Source: Winogradskyella echinorum
Lineage (GTDB): Bacteria; Bacteroidota; Bacteroidia; Flavobacteriales; Flavobacteriaceae
Direction of reading: 5' to 3'
Assembly: GCF_014297365.1 (NCBI RefSeq)
Contig: NZ_JACOQD010000007.1
Coordinates: 1-64,000, forward strand
Length of the DNA stretch: 64,000 nt
This document shows, in pieces, positions 1 through 8,126 of this stretch. The notes under the pieces are model-generated. The model ran no database searches. It had not been told where the DNA came from and worked only from the letters and a program-made list of their open reading frames with translations. The position numbers were made by a program, and so were the translations under genes. Numbering within the stretch: position 1 is the first letter of the stretch; each line of letters starts with the position of its first letter.

Positions 1-195
1 CCCTTTGACTTTCCTATGCTTAGTAAAGACATACCTTTATTCATTTCAAACACCTATTTAAGTACTGGCCTAAATCACTCATATAACTGCACAATACTAA
101 AACTAATCAGCTTAAAAAAAGTTATAGTAGATGGAACCACACATTTACGTCACAAACGCAAAAGTCAAACTCATTGAAATTTAAAGAAACTTCAC
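1..195. other. Left edge, no supported gene
   Basis: No convincing coding region. On the minus strand an ATG at 44-42 opens a frame that runs off the window edge after about 15 codons, so a gene starting here and leaving the window is possible but too short to support. A longer minus-strand frame over 122-409 lies mostly antisense to thrS and looks spurious. Confidence 0.4.
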
Positions 196-226
196 TTTGT
201 CTATAATATATATAGGTATATCTTTG
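196..226 (+). promoter_or_regulatory. Bacteroidota-type promoter of the thrS operon
   Basis: TTTG at 196-199, 19 bases, then TATCTTTG at 219-226. This is an exact match to the Bacteroidota sigma-ABfr pattern TTTG-N19-TAnnTTTG. It lies 25 bases before the thrS ATG and is well placed to drive thrS-infC-rpmI-rplT. Confidence 0.8.
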
Positions 227-251
227 TAGGCTAAAATTTATACAATATATA

Positions 252-2192
252 ATGATTAAAATTACTCTACCGGATGGTACTGTTAGATCTTTTGATAAAG
301 ATGTTACTCCATATGAAGTGGCTGTGGATATAAGTGAAGGTTTCGCACGAAATGTAATCTCGGCAAAATTCAATGATATTATTGTTGAAACTACCACTCC
401 ATTAACCACAGATGGTAGTCTTACTCTTTATACTTGGAGAGATGATGCTGGCAAAAAAGCATTTTGGCATTCTTCAGCTCATGTTTTAGCTCAAGCTTTA
501 GAAGAACTTTATCCTGGAGTTAAACTTTGGGTTGGTCCGGCAATAGAAAATGGTTTTTATTATGATGTAGATCTTGGTGATGGTGTTATCTCTGAGAAAG
601 ATTTCAAGACCATAGAAACAAAAATGATAGAAATTGCAAGAGGAAAGCACGACTTTAAAATGCGGGATGTTTCTAAAGCAGAAGCCTTAACATATTATAA
701 AGGTAAAAACGATTATAAAGTAGATTTAATTGAAGGACTAGAAGACGGTACAATTAGTTTTTGCGACCATTCTACATTCACTGATTTATGTCGTGGTGGT
801 CATATTCCTAATACAGGAATTATCAAGGCAGTTAAAATATTAAGTGTTGCTGGTGCATATTATAAAGGAGATGAAAATAATAAACAATTAACAAGGGTTT
901 ATGGTATTTCATTTCCAAAACAAAAAGAACTTACAGAATACCTTCATTTATTAGAGGAGGCTAAAAAACGAGACCACAGAAAACTTGGTAAAGAACTTGA
1001 GCTATTTACTTTTTCACCAAAAGTAGGCCAAGGTTTACCTTTGTGGCTACCAAAAGGAGCTGCTTTGAGAGAACGATTAGAAAATTTTCTAAAAACTGCT
1101 CAAAAGAAAGCTGGATATGAAATGGTTGTTAGCCCACATATTGGTCAAAAAGAACTGTATGTTACTTCGGGTCATTATGCAAAATATGGAGAGGACAGCT
1201 TTCAACCTATAAAAACACCAAAAGAGGATGAAGAATTTCTTCTTAAACCAATGAACTGTCCTCATCATTGTGAAATATATAACCATAAACCTTATTCCTA
1301 TAAAGAGTTACCTAAACGCTTTGCCGAGTTTGGTACTGTATATCGCTATGAGCAAAGTGGAGAATTACATGGTTTAACTCGTGTTAGAGGTTTTACTCAA
1401 GATGATGCTCATATTTTTTGTACACCAGATCAATTAGATGCTGAATTTAAAGAAGTTATTGATTTAGTTTTGTATGTTTTTGGTTCATTAGGTTTTGAAG
1501 ATTTCACAGCGCAAGTTTCTTTAAGAGATCCTGATAATCCAGATAAATATATAGGTGATGATGAGCATTGGAAAAAAGCTGAAGATGCCATATTAAATGC
1601 AGCAATTGACAAAGGTTTAAATTATGTTGTTGAAACTGGAGAAGCTGCTTTTTATGGTCCTAAACTAGATTTTATGGTAAAAGACGCTTTAGGACGTCAA
1701 TGGCAATTAGGTACAATTCAAGTAGATTATACACTACCAGAGCGTTTTGATTTGACCTATAAAGGTAGTGATAATGAGATGCATAGACCTGTAATGATAC
1801 ATAGAGCACCATTTGGAAGTATGGAGCGTTTTATTGCTATTTTACTTGAACATACAGGTGGAAATTTCCCTTTATGGCTTATGCCAGATCAAGCAATTAT
1901 TATATCAATAAGCGAGAAATACGAAAAATACGCTGAAAAAGTTTTAAATTTGCTAGAAAATGACGAAATTCGCGCCCTTGCAGACAACAGAAATGAAACT
2001 GTAGGTAAGAAAATTCGTGAAGCTGAAATACAAAAGTTTCCGTACATGATTATCGTAGGTGAGCAAGAAGAGAAAGACAACACAATAACTGTACGTCAAC
2101 ATGGTGGTGAAGATATTGGCACAATTGATGTAGAGAAATTTGTGAATATTGTAAAAGATAGAGTAAATAAAAGTTTAAAGACTTTTAAATAA
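252..2192 (+). CDS. thrS: Threonine--tRNA ligase
   Basis: Cytoplasmic class II aminoacyl-tRNA synthetase that charges tRNA-Thr with threonine; 646 residues, the usual full length. The N-terminal TGS domain covers about residues 1-60. An editing-domain HxxxH pair (HSSAH) follows near 73-77. The catalytic core has MNCPHH with a zinc-ligand Cys near 336, motif 2 around YRYEQSGELHGLTRVRGF, and motif 3 GSMERF. The C-terminal anticodon-binding domain is complete. The ATG lies 25 bases after a consensus promoter. It is the first gene of the thrS-infC-rpmI-rplT operon, with only 27 bases before the proposed infC start. This gene order is conserved in many bacteria. Nothing is missing. Confidence 0.97.
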   Translation: MIKITLPDGTVRSFDKDVTPYEVAVDISEGFARNVISAKFNDIIVETTTPLTTDGSLTLYTWRDDAGKKAFWHSSAHVLAQALEELYPGVKLWVGPAIENGFYYDVDLGDGVISEKDFKTIETKMIEIARGKHDFKMRDVSKAEALTYYKGKNDYKVDLIEGLEDGTISFCDHSTFTDLCRGGHIPNTGIIKAVKILSVAGAYYKGDENNKQLTRVYGISFPKQKELTEYLHLLEEAKKRDHRKLGKELELFTFSPKVGQGLPLWLPKGAALRERLENFLKTAQKKAGYEMVVSPHIGQKELYVTSGHYAKYGEDSFQPIKTPKEDEEFLLKPMNCPHHCEIYNHKPYSYKELPKRFAEFGTVYRYEQSGELHGLTRVRGFTQDDAHIFCTPDQLDAEFKEVIDLVLYVFGSLGFEDFTAQVSLRDPDNPDKYIGDDEHWKKAEDAILNAAIDKGLNYVVETGEAAFYGPKLDFMVKDALGRQWQLGTIQVDYTLPERFDLTYKGSDNEMHRPVMIHRAPFGSMERFIAILLEHTGGNFPLWLMPDQAIIISISEKYEKYAEKVLNLLENDEIRALADNRNETVGKKIREAEIQKFPYMIIVGEQEEKDNTITVRQHGGEDIGTIDVEKFVNIVKDRVNKSLKTFK

Positions 2193-2219
2193 ATAACGTT
2201 TAATTAAAATACATAAGTT

Positions 2220-2771
2220 ATAGCAATACGTAGAAGAAGGAATTATAGTAGACGTGTGGTCCAAGAAGATCAACACAAAATTAATTCTAAAATTAGAGCT
2301 GAAGAAGTTCGACTTGTTGGAGATAATGTGGAGATAGGTGTATATCCTACTAAACAAGCTCTCAGCATAGCAGATGACCAAGGATTAGATCTTGTAGAGA
2401 TCTCTCCTAATGCAAATCCACCTGTTTGTAAAGTAATGGACTATAAAAAATTCCTTTACGAACAAAAGAAACGTGAAAAAGCATTAAAGTCTAAAGCGAC
2501 AAAAGTTGTCGTTAAAGAAATTCGTTTTGGTCCTCAAACTGATGATCATGATTACGAGTTTAAGAAGAAGCATGCTGTAAAGTTCTTAAAAGATGGTGCA
2601 AAACTAAAAGCTTTTGTATTCTTTAAAGGACGTTCTATTGTATTTAAGGAGCAAGGTCAAATTTTATTGTTAAGATTAGCTCAAGACTTAGAGGAATATG
2701 GTAAGGTTGAGCAGATGCCCAAGCTAGAAGGAAAGCGAATGATAATGTTCATTGCACCTAAAAAGAAGTAA
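2220..2771 (+). CDS. infC: Translation initiation factor IF-3, apparent AUA start
   Basis: IF-3 binds the 30S subunit, prevents premature 50S joining and checks start-codon pairing. The reading frame gives a complete two-domain IF-3 including [24 protein letters not shown] and [14 protein letters not shown]. The first ATG/GTG-type codon in frame is GTG 2256, but coding similarity to flavobacterial IF-3 begins earlier: the residues [12 protein letters not shown] are encoded from 2220. Upstream the frame is closed by TAA at 2214-2216, leaving only GTT ATA GCA. ATA at 2220 is therefore the best start, giving 183 residues. A non-AUG start on infC is known from Escherichia coli (AUU), where IF-3 uses it to repress itself. 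Start at 2256 is the alternative. Confidence 0.9.
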   Translation: MAIRRRRNYSRRVVQEDQHKINSKIRAEEVRLVGDNVEIGVYPTKQALSIADDQGLDLVEISPNANPPVCKVMDYKKFLYEQKKREKALKSKATKVVVKEIRFGPQTDDHDYEFKKKHAVKFLKDGAKLKAFVFFKGRSIVFKEQGQILLLRLAQDLEEYGKVEQMPKLEGKRMIMFIAPKKK

Positions 2772-2779
2772 ATAAAGAC

Positions 2780-2806
2780 ACACCATTGCTAAAGATATGG
2801 TGTTTT
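2780..2806 (+). terminator. Small hairpin between infC and rpmI
   Basis: Seven-base stem ACACCAT (2780-2786) with ATGGTGT (2797-2803), ten-base loop, followed by only four T residues. It may be a weak attenuator or an RNA-processing site, because rpmI and rplT are expected to be read through from upstream. Confidence 0.4.
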
Positions 2807-2842
2807 AAAGATAAGCGAAACGTAAATTAAAAATAGGAGAAA

Positions 2843-3040
2843 ATGCCTAAAATGAAAACAAAATCGAGTGCTAAGAAACGTTTCAAACTAACTGGCACTG
2901 GTAAGATTAAAAGAAAGCATGCTTTTAAGAGTCATATATTGACAAAGAAATCTAAAAAGCGTAAGCTTAAGTTAACTCACGATGGTTTAGTACATAAATC
3001 TGACGAGGATAACATTAAAACAATGTTGCGTTTAAAGTAA
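2843..3040 (+). CDS. rpmI: 50S ribosomal protein L35
   Basis: Small, very basic 65-residue ribosomal protein of the 50S subunit. It starts [21 protein letters not shown], the family signature, and has the expected length. An AGGAG sequence sits five bases before the ATG, an unusually clear Shine-Dalgarno match for a genome where most genes here show none. It lies between infC and rplT as in other bacteria. Confidence 0.97.
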   Translation: MPKMKTKSSAKKRFKLTGTGKIKRKHAFKSHILTKKSKKRKLKLTHDGLVHKSDEDNIKTMLRLK

Positions 3041-3141
3041 TATCGTTTTAATCGGTTAAAACAATTTATAAACCCTGGAGATAGGCAAAATTATTTAGCA
3101 AGTACCATTAAGGTCGCCTACTACAAAAAACAATTAAAGAA

Positions 3142-3486
3142 ATGCCAAGATCAGTAAATTCAGTTGCGAAAAGAGCTAGAAGAAAGAAAGTTCTTAAGCA
3201 AGCAAAAGGTTACTTCGGAAGACGTAAAAACGTTTGGACAGTAGCAAAAAACGCGGTGGACAAAGCGATGCAATATTCGTACAGAGACCGCAGAAATAAA
3301 AAGAGAACATTCCGTGCGTTATGGATTATGCGTATTAATGCAGGTGCAAGACAACATGGAATGAGCTATTCAAAATTTATGGGTAAATTAAAAGCTAATA
3401 ATATTGACTTAAACCGTAAGGTTCTTGCCGATTTAGCTATGAATCACCCAGAAGCTTTTGAAGCTATAGTAAACAAAGTTAAATAA
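3142..3486 (+). CDS. rplT: 50S ribosomal protein L20
   Basis: 114-residue basic protein starting [24 protein letters not shown], which is the L20 signature. L20 binds 23S rRNA early in 50S assembly and in several bacteria represses its own operon. The 101-base gap before it holds a possible long-range pairing (TAGGC near 3082 with GCCTA near 3116) that could be part of an L20-binding leader, but this is only suggestive. It is the last gene of the operon and is followed by a terminator. Confidence 0.97.
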   Translation: MPRSVNSVAKRARRKKVLKQAKGYFGRRKNVWTVAKNAVDKAMQYSYRDRRNKKRTFRALWIMRINAGARQHGMSYSKFMGKLKANNIDLNRKVLADLAMNHPEAFEAIVNKVK

Positions 3487-3526
3487 GGCTTTTAGCCAAA
3501 TTAATAACAACATTTCGCTTATAAAG

Positions 3527-3556
3527 TCCGGTTCATTAATTTGAATCGGATTTTTT
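3527..3556 (+). terminator. Terminator after rplT
   Basis: Stem TCCGGTTCA (3527-3535) with TGAATCGGA (3542-3550), nine pairs with one G-T wobble, six-base loop, followed by six T residues. It is placed to end the thrS-infC-rpmI-rplT transcript. Confidence 0.8.
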
Positions 3557-3594
3557 ATTTAAATAATTTTAAACACCTGAAACAAACAGTAAGC

Positions 3595-4392
3595 ATGAAA
3601 GAAGTTAAAATGGTTGTAACCGATATGGATGGCACCTTACTAAATTCTCTACATGAAGTAAGTTCTCGGTTTTTTGATGTTTATAAGCAACTAAAACAAC
3701 GAGGCATTTTATTTGTAGCTGCGAGTGGCAGACCTTATTACAGTATTGTAGAAAAACTTCACCCAATAAAGGATGACATCATTGTCATTGCAGAAAATGG
3801 TGGTTTAATTATTGAAAATAAAGAAGTGTTATTTTCAAATATTATAAACGTTGAAAAATTACAAGAGTTGTACAACTTAGTTACAAATATTAAAGACACA
3901 TATCCTATTTTTTGCACTAAAAATCGAGCATATATTGTTAGAGCTTCAGATGACTTAATCGAAACGATATCAGAATATTATTCTGTTTATACTATTATTG
4001 ATTCTTTTGAAGATATAAAGGATCATGTGATTAAAATAGCTCTTTATAATTCTACAAATTCTGAAACTCAAATTTTTCCTTACGTAAAACATTTGAGTCC
4101 TGAATTAAATGTGGTGGTCTCAGGCAATCATTGGGTTGATATTTCCGAAGCTATAACAAACAAAGGCCATGCCATTACAATATTGCAAAAACAGTACAAT
4201 ATAAAACACTCAGAAACAATGGCTTTTGGTGATTATAATAATGATTTAGAGCTTTTAAAATGTGCTAAGTACAGCTATGCTATGGCAAATGCGCACCCAA
4301 ATGTAAAAACCATAGCAAATTTTGAAACCAAATCTAATAATGAATTTGGTGTAGAGTTGATTTTAGAAAACCTAATTTCCGAAAGCAGTTAG
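3595..4392 (+). CDS. Cof-type HAD-IIB family hydrolase
   Basis: Probable cytoplasmic sugar- or nucleotide-phosphate phosphatase of the HAD superfamily, 265 residues. Motif I DMDGTLLNS is near the N-terminus and motif IV is GDYNNDLELL near the C-terminus, with the usual C2-type cap between. The frame is open upstream to a TTG at 3541, but that lies inside the rplT terminator. ATG 3595, giving MKEVKMVVTDMDGTLL, fits the family. Its 3' end overlaps the convergent YjbQ gene by 21 bases. The physiological substrate cannot be read from sequence. Confidence 0.88.
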   Translation: MKEVKMVVTDMDGTLLNSLHEVSSRFFDVYKQLKQRGILFVAASGRPYYSIVEKLHPIKDDIIVIAENGGLIIENKEVLFSNIINVEKLQELYNLVTNIKDTYPIFCTKNRAYIVRASDDLIETISEYYSVYTIIDSFEDIKDHVIKIALYNSTNSETQIFPYVKHLSPELNVVVSGNHWVDISEAITNKGHAITILQKQYNIKHSETMAFGDYNNDLELLKCAKYSYAMANAHPNVKTIANFETKSNNEFGVELILENLISESS

Positions 4393-4794
4393 AACAATCG
4401 TTCTTCCCGAAGCACTATTTCTGTGCTCACATAGATAAATACCTTGCCAAATTCCTAAGTTTAATTGTCCATTGGTAATTGGTACCTGGACCGATGCACC
4501 CATTAAAGAAGCTTTTATATGAGCTGGCATATCATCAGAACCTTCATAAGTATGTTTATAATACGGTTCATTTTCGGGTACTATTTTATTAATATGGCTT
4601 TCAAAATCTAATCGAACCGTTGGATCTGCATTTTCATTAATAGTTAAACTTGCTGAAGTATGTTTTATAAAAACCTGCAATTGTCCAATAGAAATTTCAT
4701 TAATCTCAGGAAAATTATTTAAAACTTGAGTCGTTATCAAATGAAAGCCTCTTGGATAAGGATTCAACCTTATTTCTTTTTGAAAAAATTTCAT
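4372..4794 (-). CDS. YjbQ family (UPF0047) protein
   Basis: 140-residue YjbQ/UPF0047 protein, annotated in many genomes as a secondary thiamine-phosphate synthase enzyme because an Escherichia coli member can replace ThiE activity weakly. The signature HTSASLTINENADP is intact (about residues 47-60), as is the C-terminal GIWQGIYLCEHR. Its length is normal. It is followed in the same direction by nothing close and overlaps the HAD gene end-to-end. The EF-hand gene upstream ends seven bases before its start, so the two are probably cotranscribed. Confidence 0.9.
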   Translation of the reverse strand: MKFFQKEIRLNPYPRGFHLITTQVLNNFPEINEISIGQLQVFIKHTSASLTINENADPTVRLDFESHINKIVPENEPYYKHTYEGSDDMPAHIKASLMGASVQVPITNGQLNLGIWQGIYLCEHRNSASGRTIVLTAFGN

Positions 4795-4800
4795 TCAAAA

Positions 4801-5079
4801 TTATTTAGATTCATCAGAAATCTCATCAATAGCAAACTTAAACTCTTCCCAATTTATAAGTCCATCACCATCTTTATCGTAACCCTCTATGAGTTTAGAA
4901 GATACAATTCCTCTAATAAAACCGCTAATTTCAGCTTCCTTCAAAAGCTTAACTATTTCTTTTTTGGTTAATTTACCATCTCCATTTTTATCAAAAAATG
5001 CAAATGCTGCTTCTGGAGTATTGAAATGATTGGTAATTAAAATTTGAATTTTATTAAGTATAACTTCCTTTTGTCCCAT
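4801..5079 (-). CDS. Small EF-hand protein
   Basis: 92 residues with two canonical EF-hand calcium loops, DKNGDGKLTKKE (about residues 29-40) and DKDGDGLINWEE (about 68-79). No signal peptide is visible, so it is probably cytoplasmic. It lies 11 bases after the secreted GATase-like gene and seven before yjbQ, in one minus-strand unit. A role in calcium sensing or buffering is inferred from the domain only. Confidence 0.8.
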   Translation of the reverse strand: MGQKEVILNKIQILITNHFNTPEAAFAFFDKNGDGKLTKKEIVKLLKEAEISGFIRGIVSSKLIEGYDKDGDGLINWEEFKFAIDEISDESK

Positions 5080-5090
5080 TGTTTTAGCGA

Positions 5091-6356
5091 TTAAGTCTTC
5101 TGTTTTTTCTTCTTAGCTGCAGGAAATAATACATTATTCAATATAAGTCGATATCCTGGAGATGTTGGATGTAAATCTAATTCTGTTTTAGGATCTCCTA
5201 CTCTATGTGTATAATCTTCGGGATCGTGACCACCATAAAAAGTAAAAAAGCCTTTTCCTTTAATGCCATGAATGTATTTGGCTTCGCCATTAGTTCTATT
5301 TTCACCCATTACTAACACATTAGACTTTATTTCTTCTCTGGTAAACGATGTTGTTTGTCCCATAAAACCTTTAACTAATGCTGTATGATTTTGAGTTAAC
5401 ATTGTTGGAATTGGATCCCACTTTGCAGAATATTCCATTAATGAAAAATAATCGGTTGTCATTGGTATTTGTCGCTTACGTGTCATATCTATTGAAGAAA
5501 ACTCATAGACATTTGGGTTACGTTCTAATATAAAATCCTTAAATGCAAACGTATTGGAATAGTCTATTTTACTTTGATAACTTGGATCACTACCATCGCC
5601 ATCAAACATTGGTTCACATATATCTACACCTTCTGCTGAAAGTGCAATATCAAAACTATCTGTAGCGGAACACATGGCAAACATAAAACCACCACCTACA
5701 ACGTAATCTCTAATTTTTAGCGCTACGGCTAACTTAGCGTCGGACACTTTACTGTAACCTAATCTTTCTGCCAATTCTTCTGCAGCCTTTTTTTCTTCAA
5801 TATACCAAGCAGCTGAGCGATACGTTCTATAAAATTTACCATATTGACCTGTAAAATCTTCGTGATGCAAGTGTAACCAATCATATAATAATAATTCATC
5901 TTTTAAAACTTCTTCATCATAAATAGTTTCATAAGGAATTTCGGCATACGTTAATACCATAGTTACTGCATCATCCCAAGGTTGCTTTCCATAAGGTGTA
6001 TAAACCGCAATTTTTGGTGCTTTCTCTAAAACAACTGCTTCTTGGTTAACTGCTGGGCTAGCAATCTCTTCTAAAATTTGTGCAGCTTTAGCTTCAGAAA
6101 TCACCTCAAATGTTACACCTCTAATTTGGCATTCTCTCTGAATAATTTCTGCATCTGGTAATAAGAACGAACCACCTCTATAATTTAATAGCCATTTTAC
6201 TTTTAACTCTCTTTCTAAAGTCCAGTAAGTAACACCATAAGCTTTTAAATGATTCTCTTGCGTTTCAGCATCCATAGGAATAAGAATGTAAGATGCATTA
6301 GCATTAATACTTAAAAAAAGTAAGAAAATTATAAGGGCGAATTTTTTCAAGTTCAT
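5091..6356 (-). CDS. Secreted GATase-like protein (often named asparagine synthetase B)
   Basis: 421 residues. An N-terminal signal peptide (MNLKKFALIIFLLFLSINANA) points to the periplasm or surface. The body resembles the class I glutamine amidotransferase / ThuA-like fold: a strand-turn segment GGGFMFAMCSATDSF carries a candidate nucleophile Cys, and a later FYGGHDPEDYTHRVGD carries a conserved His. The C-terminus is a lysine-rich tail. In Bacteroidota databases relatives are named asparagine synthetase B, but I see no N-terminal Cys amidotransferase, no PP-loop motif and an export signal. That name looks like a carried-over misannotation. Function unknown. Confidence 0.7.
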   Translation of the reverse strand: MNLKKFALIIFLLFLSINANASYILIPMDAETQENHLKAYGVTYWTLERELKVKWLLNYRGGSFLLPDAEIIQRECQIRGVTFEVISEAKAAQILEEIASPAVNQEAVVLEKAPKIAVYTPYGKQPWDDAVTMVLTYAEIPYETIYDEEVLKDELLLYDWLHLHHEDFTGQYGKFYRTYRSAAWYIEEKKAAEELAERLGYSKVSDAKLAVALKIRDYVVGGGFMFAMCSATDSFDIALSAEGVDICEPMFDGDGSDPSYQSKIDYSNTFAFKDFILERNPNVYEFSSIDMTRKRQIPMTTDYFSLMEYSAKWDPIPTMLTQNHTALVKGFMGQTTSFTREEIKSNVLVMGENRTNGEAKYIHGIKGKGFFTFYGGHDPEDYTHRVGDPKTELDLHPTSPGYRLILNNVLFPAAKKKKQKT

Positions 6357-6429
6357 AGATCTTTATCATTTTAACGAAATATAGCTAATTTTTAGTCTAT
6401 AGTCATTTATTTTATCATTCTTTTAAGAC

Positions 6430-7155
6430 CTAAATAGAATATGAAATGAGTTTATTATAATAAGGCTGACACTCTTTTAATAACGGATTTAAATGTTTTG
6501 GAAAAGGTGCTTCTTTTGGTTTATACTTTTGAAAACCATTGGATCTATGCACGTTATTATACCAATACTTTGCCCAAATACCGTCTTCTGGTCGTTGTTG
6601 CGGTTGCCATGATAACATATTGCTATCAAAAGAAATTTCAGCAAAATCACATAACTTTTTAAGTGTTTCTTCTGGATTTAGTAATACTTTTTTAGAATCT
6701 AAAACTGTAAATGGAATATTATGTTTTTCAAAATAATCTAGCAATTCAATATGAAGCGCATAGCCAACATCATTAATACTAGGGTTTTCAATTACCTTAT
6801 CAAAAGAAGGCAGCATCTCCTTAGGGTTTCTAGTGAGAATTATGTTTACAGTTTGTTTCATAAAATCCCTATCTAAATCTAACAAATGGTGCGTCATATG
6901 CTTAAAGAACAATACTGGTTTTTCATTATTGCTTAACATTGCATCGATAACTTTATTTCCATCATTCTCCATTGTACTTAAAATATCCTCTGAACCAGGA
7001 TGGTATGAGTGTGCTTCTGGATGATGTTTTAAATAATATGCATAAAGTGGTTCGTCAAAAACTTTTGTATCGTTTCTCTGTGCAAACGAATACATTAACG
7101 CTGTAGAAATATTTCGAGGTCCAGACCATAAACAAATACGTTTCACATTATCCAT
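6430..7155 (-). CDS. Sulfotransferase-family P-loop protein
   Basis: 241 residues. The N-terminal LWSGPRNISTALMYSFAQR is a 5'-phosphosulfate-binding P-loop of the sulfotransferase type, and ILTRNPKEMLPSF resembles the 3'-phosphate-binding loop. The start codon lies inside the end of the upstream aminotransferase gene (eight-base overlap), so translation is probably coupled. The acceptor substrate is unknown. In some eukaryotes proteins called branched-chain-aminotransferase-like combine this sulfotransferase domain with a class IV aminotransferase, which supports a joint function for this gene pair. Confidence 0.72.
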   Translation of the reverse strand: MDNVKRICLWSGPRNISTALMYSFAQRNDTKVFDEPLYAYYLKHHPEAHSYHPGSEDILSTMENDGNKVIDAMLSNNEKPVLFFKHMTHHLLDLDRDFMKQTVNIILTRNPKEMLPSFDKVIENPSINDVGYALHIELLDYFEKHNIPFTVLDSKKVLLNPEETLKKLCDFAEISFDSNMLSWQPQQRPEDGIWAKYWYNNVHRSNGFQKYKPKEAPFPKHLNPLLKECQPYYNKLISYSI

Positions 7156-8065
7156 TACTCACTGTATTTTCAATTAAATCTTTATATAAAGCACTAAGTT
7201 TACTGGTCATTTTTCCGTAATTACCATCACCAATTTGTCTTCCATCAATTTTAGTTACTGGTGTTAGGCCACCAAAAGTTCCTGTTACGAATGCTTCATC
7301 AGCACCGTAAACATCAAAGAGTGAAAAGTCTTTTTCATAACATGGTATCTTATTTGCTTTACAAACTTCTAAAACTTTTGCTCTTGTAATACCATTCATG
7401 CAATATTTGCTTGTAGATGTCCAAACTTCATCATTCTTTATAATGAAAAAATTTGTAGCATTACATGTGGCGACAAATCCATTTATATCTAACATTAAGG
7501 CTTCATCGGCACCAGCTTGTATGGCTTGTATCAATGCTTGTACCTCATGCAATTTACTATGACAATTTAATCTTGGGTCTAAATAATCTGGAGAGCCTCT
7601 TCTAATAGTACTTGTAAATAATGTAATTCCTTTTTCTTTAGAATCTTTTGAAGCGGTTTTGTACTCTGGAATGATAACCACATTTGGTCCAGATATAGTA
7701 AGCCTGGGATCTTGTGAAGGAGTTTTTTTAATACCTCTAGTCACCATAATTCTTACATGTACTCCATCAGTCATTTTGTTGGCGTTGAGTGTATTCCAAA
7801 CTTTTTGAGTCAACTCTTCTTTAGTGAATGGTAAATGCATACCAACGGTTGCCGCAGATTGCCATAATCGATTAAAATGGTCTTCTAAAAAAACTAAAAC
7901 TCCTTGATGTAATCTTAGCGCTTCCCATACACCATCACCTACTAAATAACCACTATCGAAAACTGAAATTTTAGCTTCATTCCGTGGAAAAAGCTGATCA
8001 TTAATTGATATAAGAATATCGTTATTTCTAGAATCTTCTAGAGCATTGTGAGTTCCATGAACCAT
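7148..8065 (-). CDS. Class IV PLP-dependent aminotransferase
   Basis: 305-residue fold type IV aminotransferase (branched-chain aminotransferase / aminodeoxychorismate lyase / D-amino acid aminotransferase group). Visible landmarks are the catalytic-lysine region LDPRLNCHSKLHE, EALMLDINGFVATCNATNFFII, and AFVTGTFGGLTPVTKIDGR. The neighbouring sulfotransferase overlaps it by eight bases, which argues against a simple role in leucine/isoleucine/valine synthesis. The exact amino-acid substrate cannot be fixed from sequence. Confidence 0.82.
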   Translation of the reverse strand: MVHGTHNALEDSRNNDILISINDQLFPRNEAKISVFDSGYLVGDGVWEALRLHQGVLVFLEDHFNRLWQSAATVGMHLPFTKEELTQKVWNTLNANKMTDGVHVRIMVTRGIKKTPSQDPRLTISGPNVVIIPEYKTASKDSKEKGITLFTSTIRRGSPDYLDPRLNCHSKLHEVQALIQAIQAGADEALMLDINGFVATCNATNFFIIKNDEVWTSTSKYCMNGITRAKVLEVCKANKIPCYEKDFSLFDVYGADEAFVTGTFGGLTPVTKIDGRQIGDGNYGKMTSKLSALYKDLIENTVSNG

Positions 8066-8126
8066 AATTATAATTTTAAAGTAGAAAGATACTTAAAATT
8101 ATAATTTGTAGAATTTAAAATACTCT

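Noticed and set aside
1-251. T-box or other riboswitch upstream of thrS.
   Set aside because: No T-box core sequence or antiterminator seen; the promoter lies only 25 bases from the start codon, leaving no room.
122-409. A 95-codon minus-strand frame at the left edge.
   Set aside because: It mostly overlaps the thrS start and its promoter and shows no family resemblance.
3541-3594. Extended start of the HAD hydrolase at TTG 3541.
   Set aside because: It would translate the stem and T tract of the rplT terminator; ATG 3595 fits the family N-terminus.
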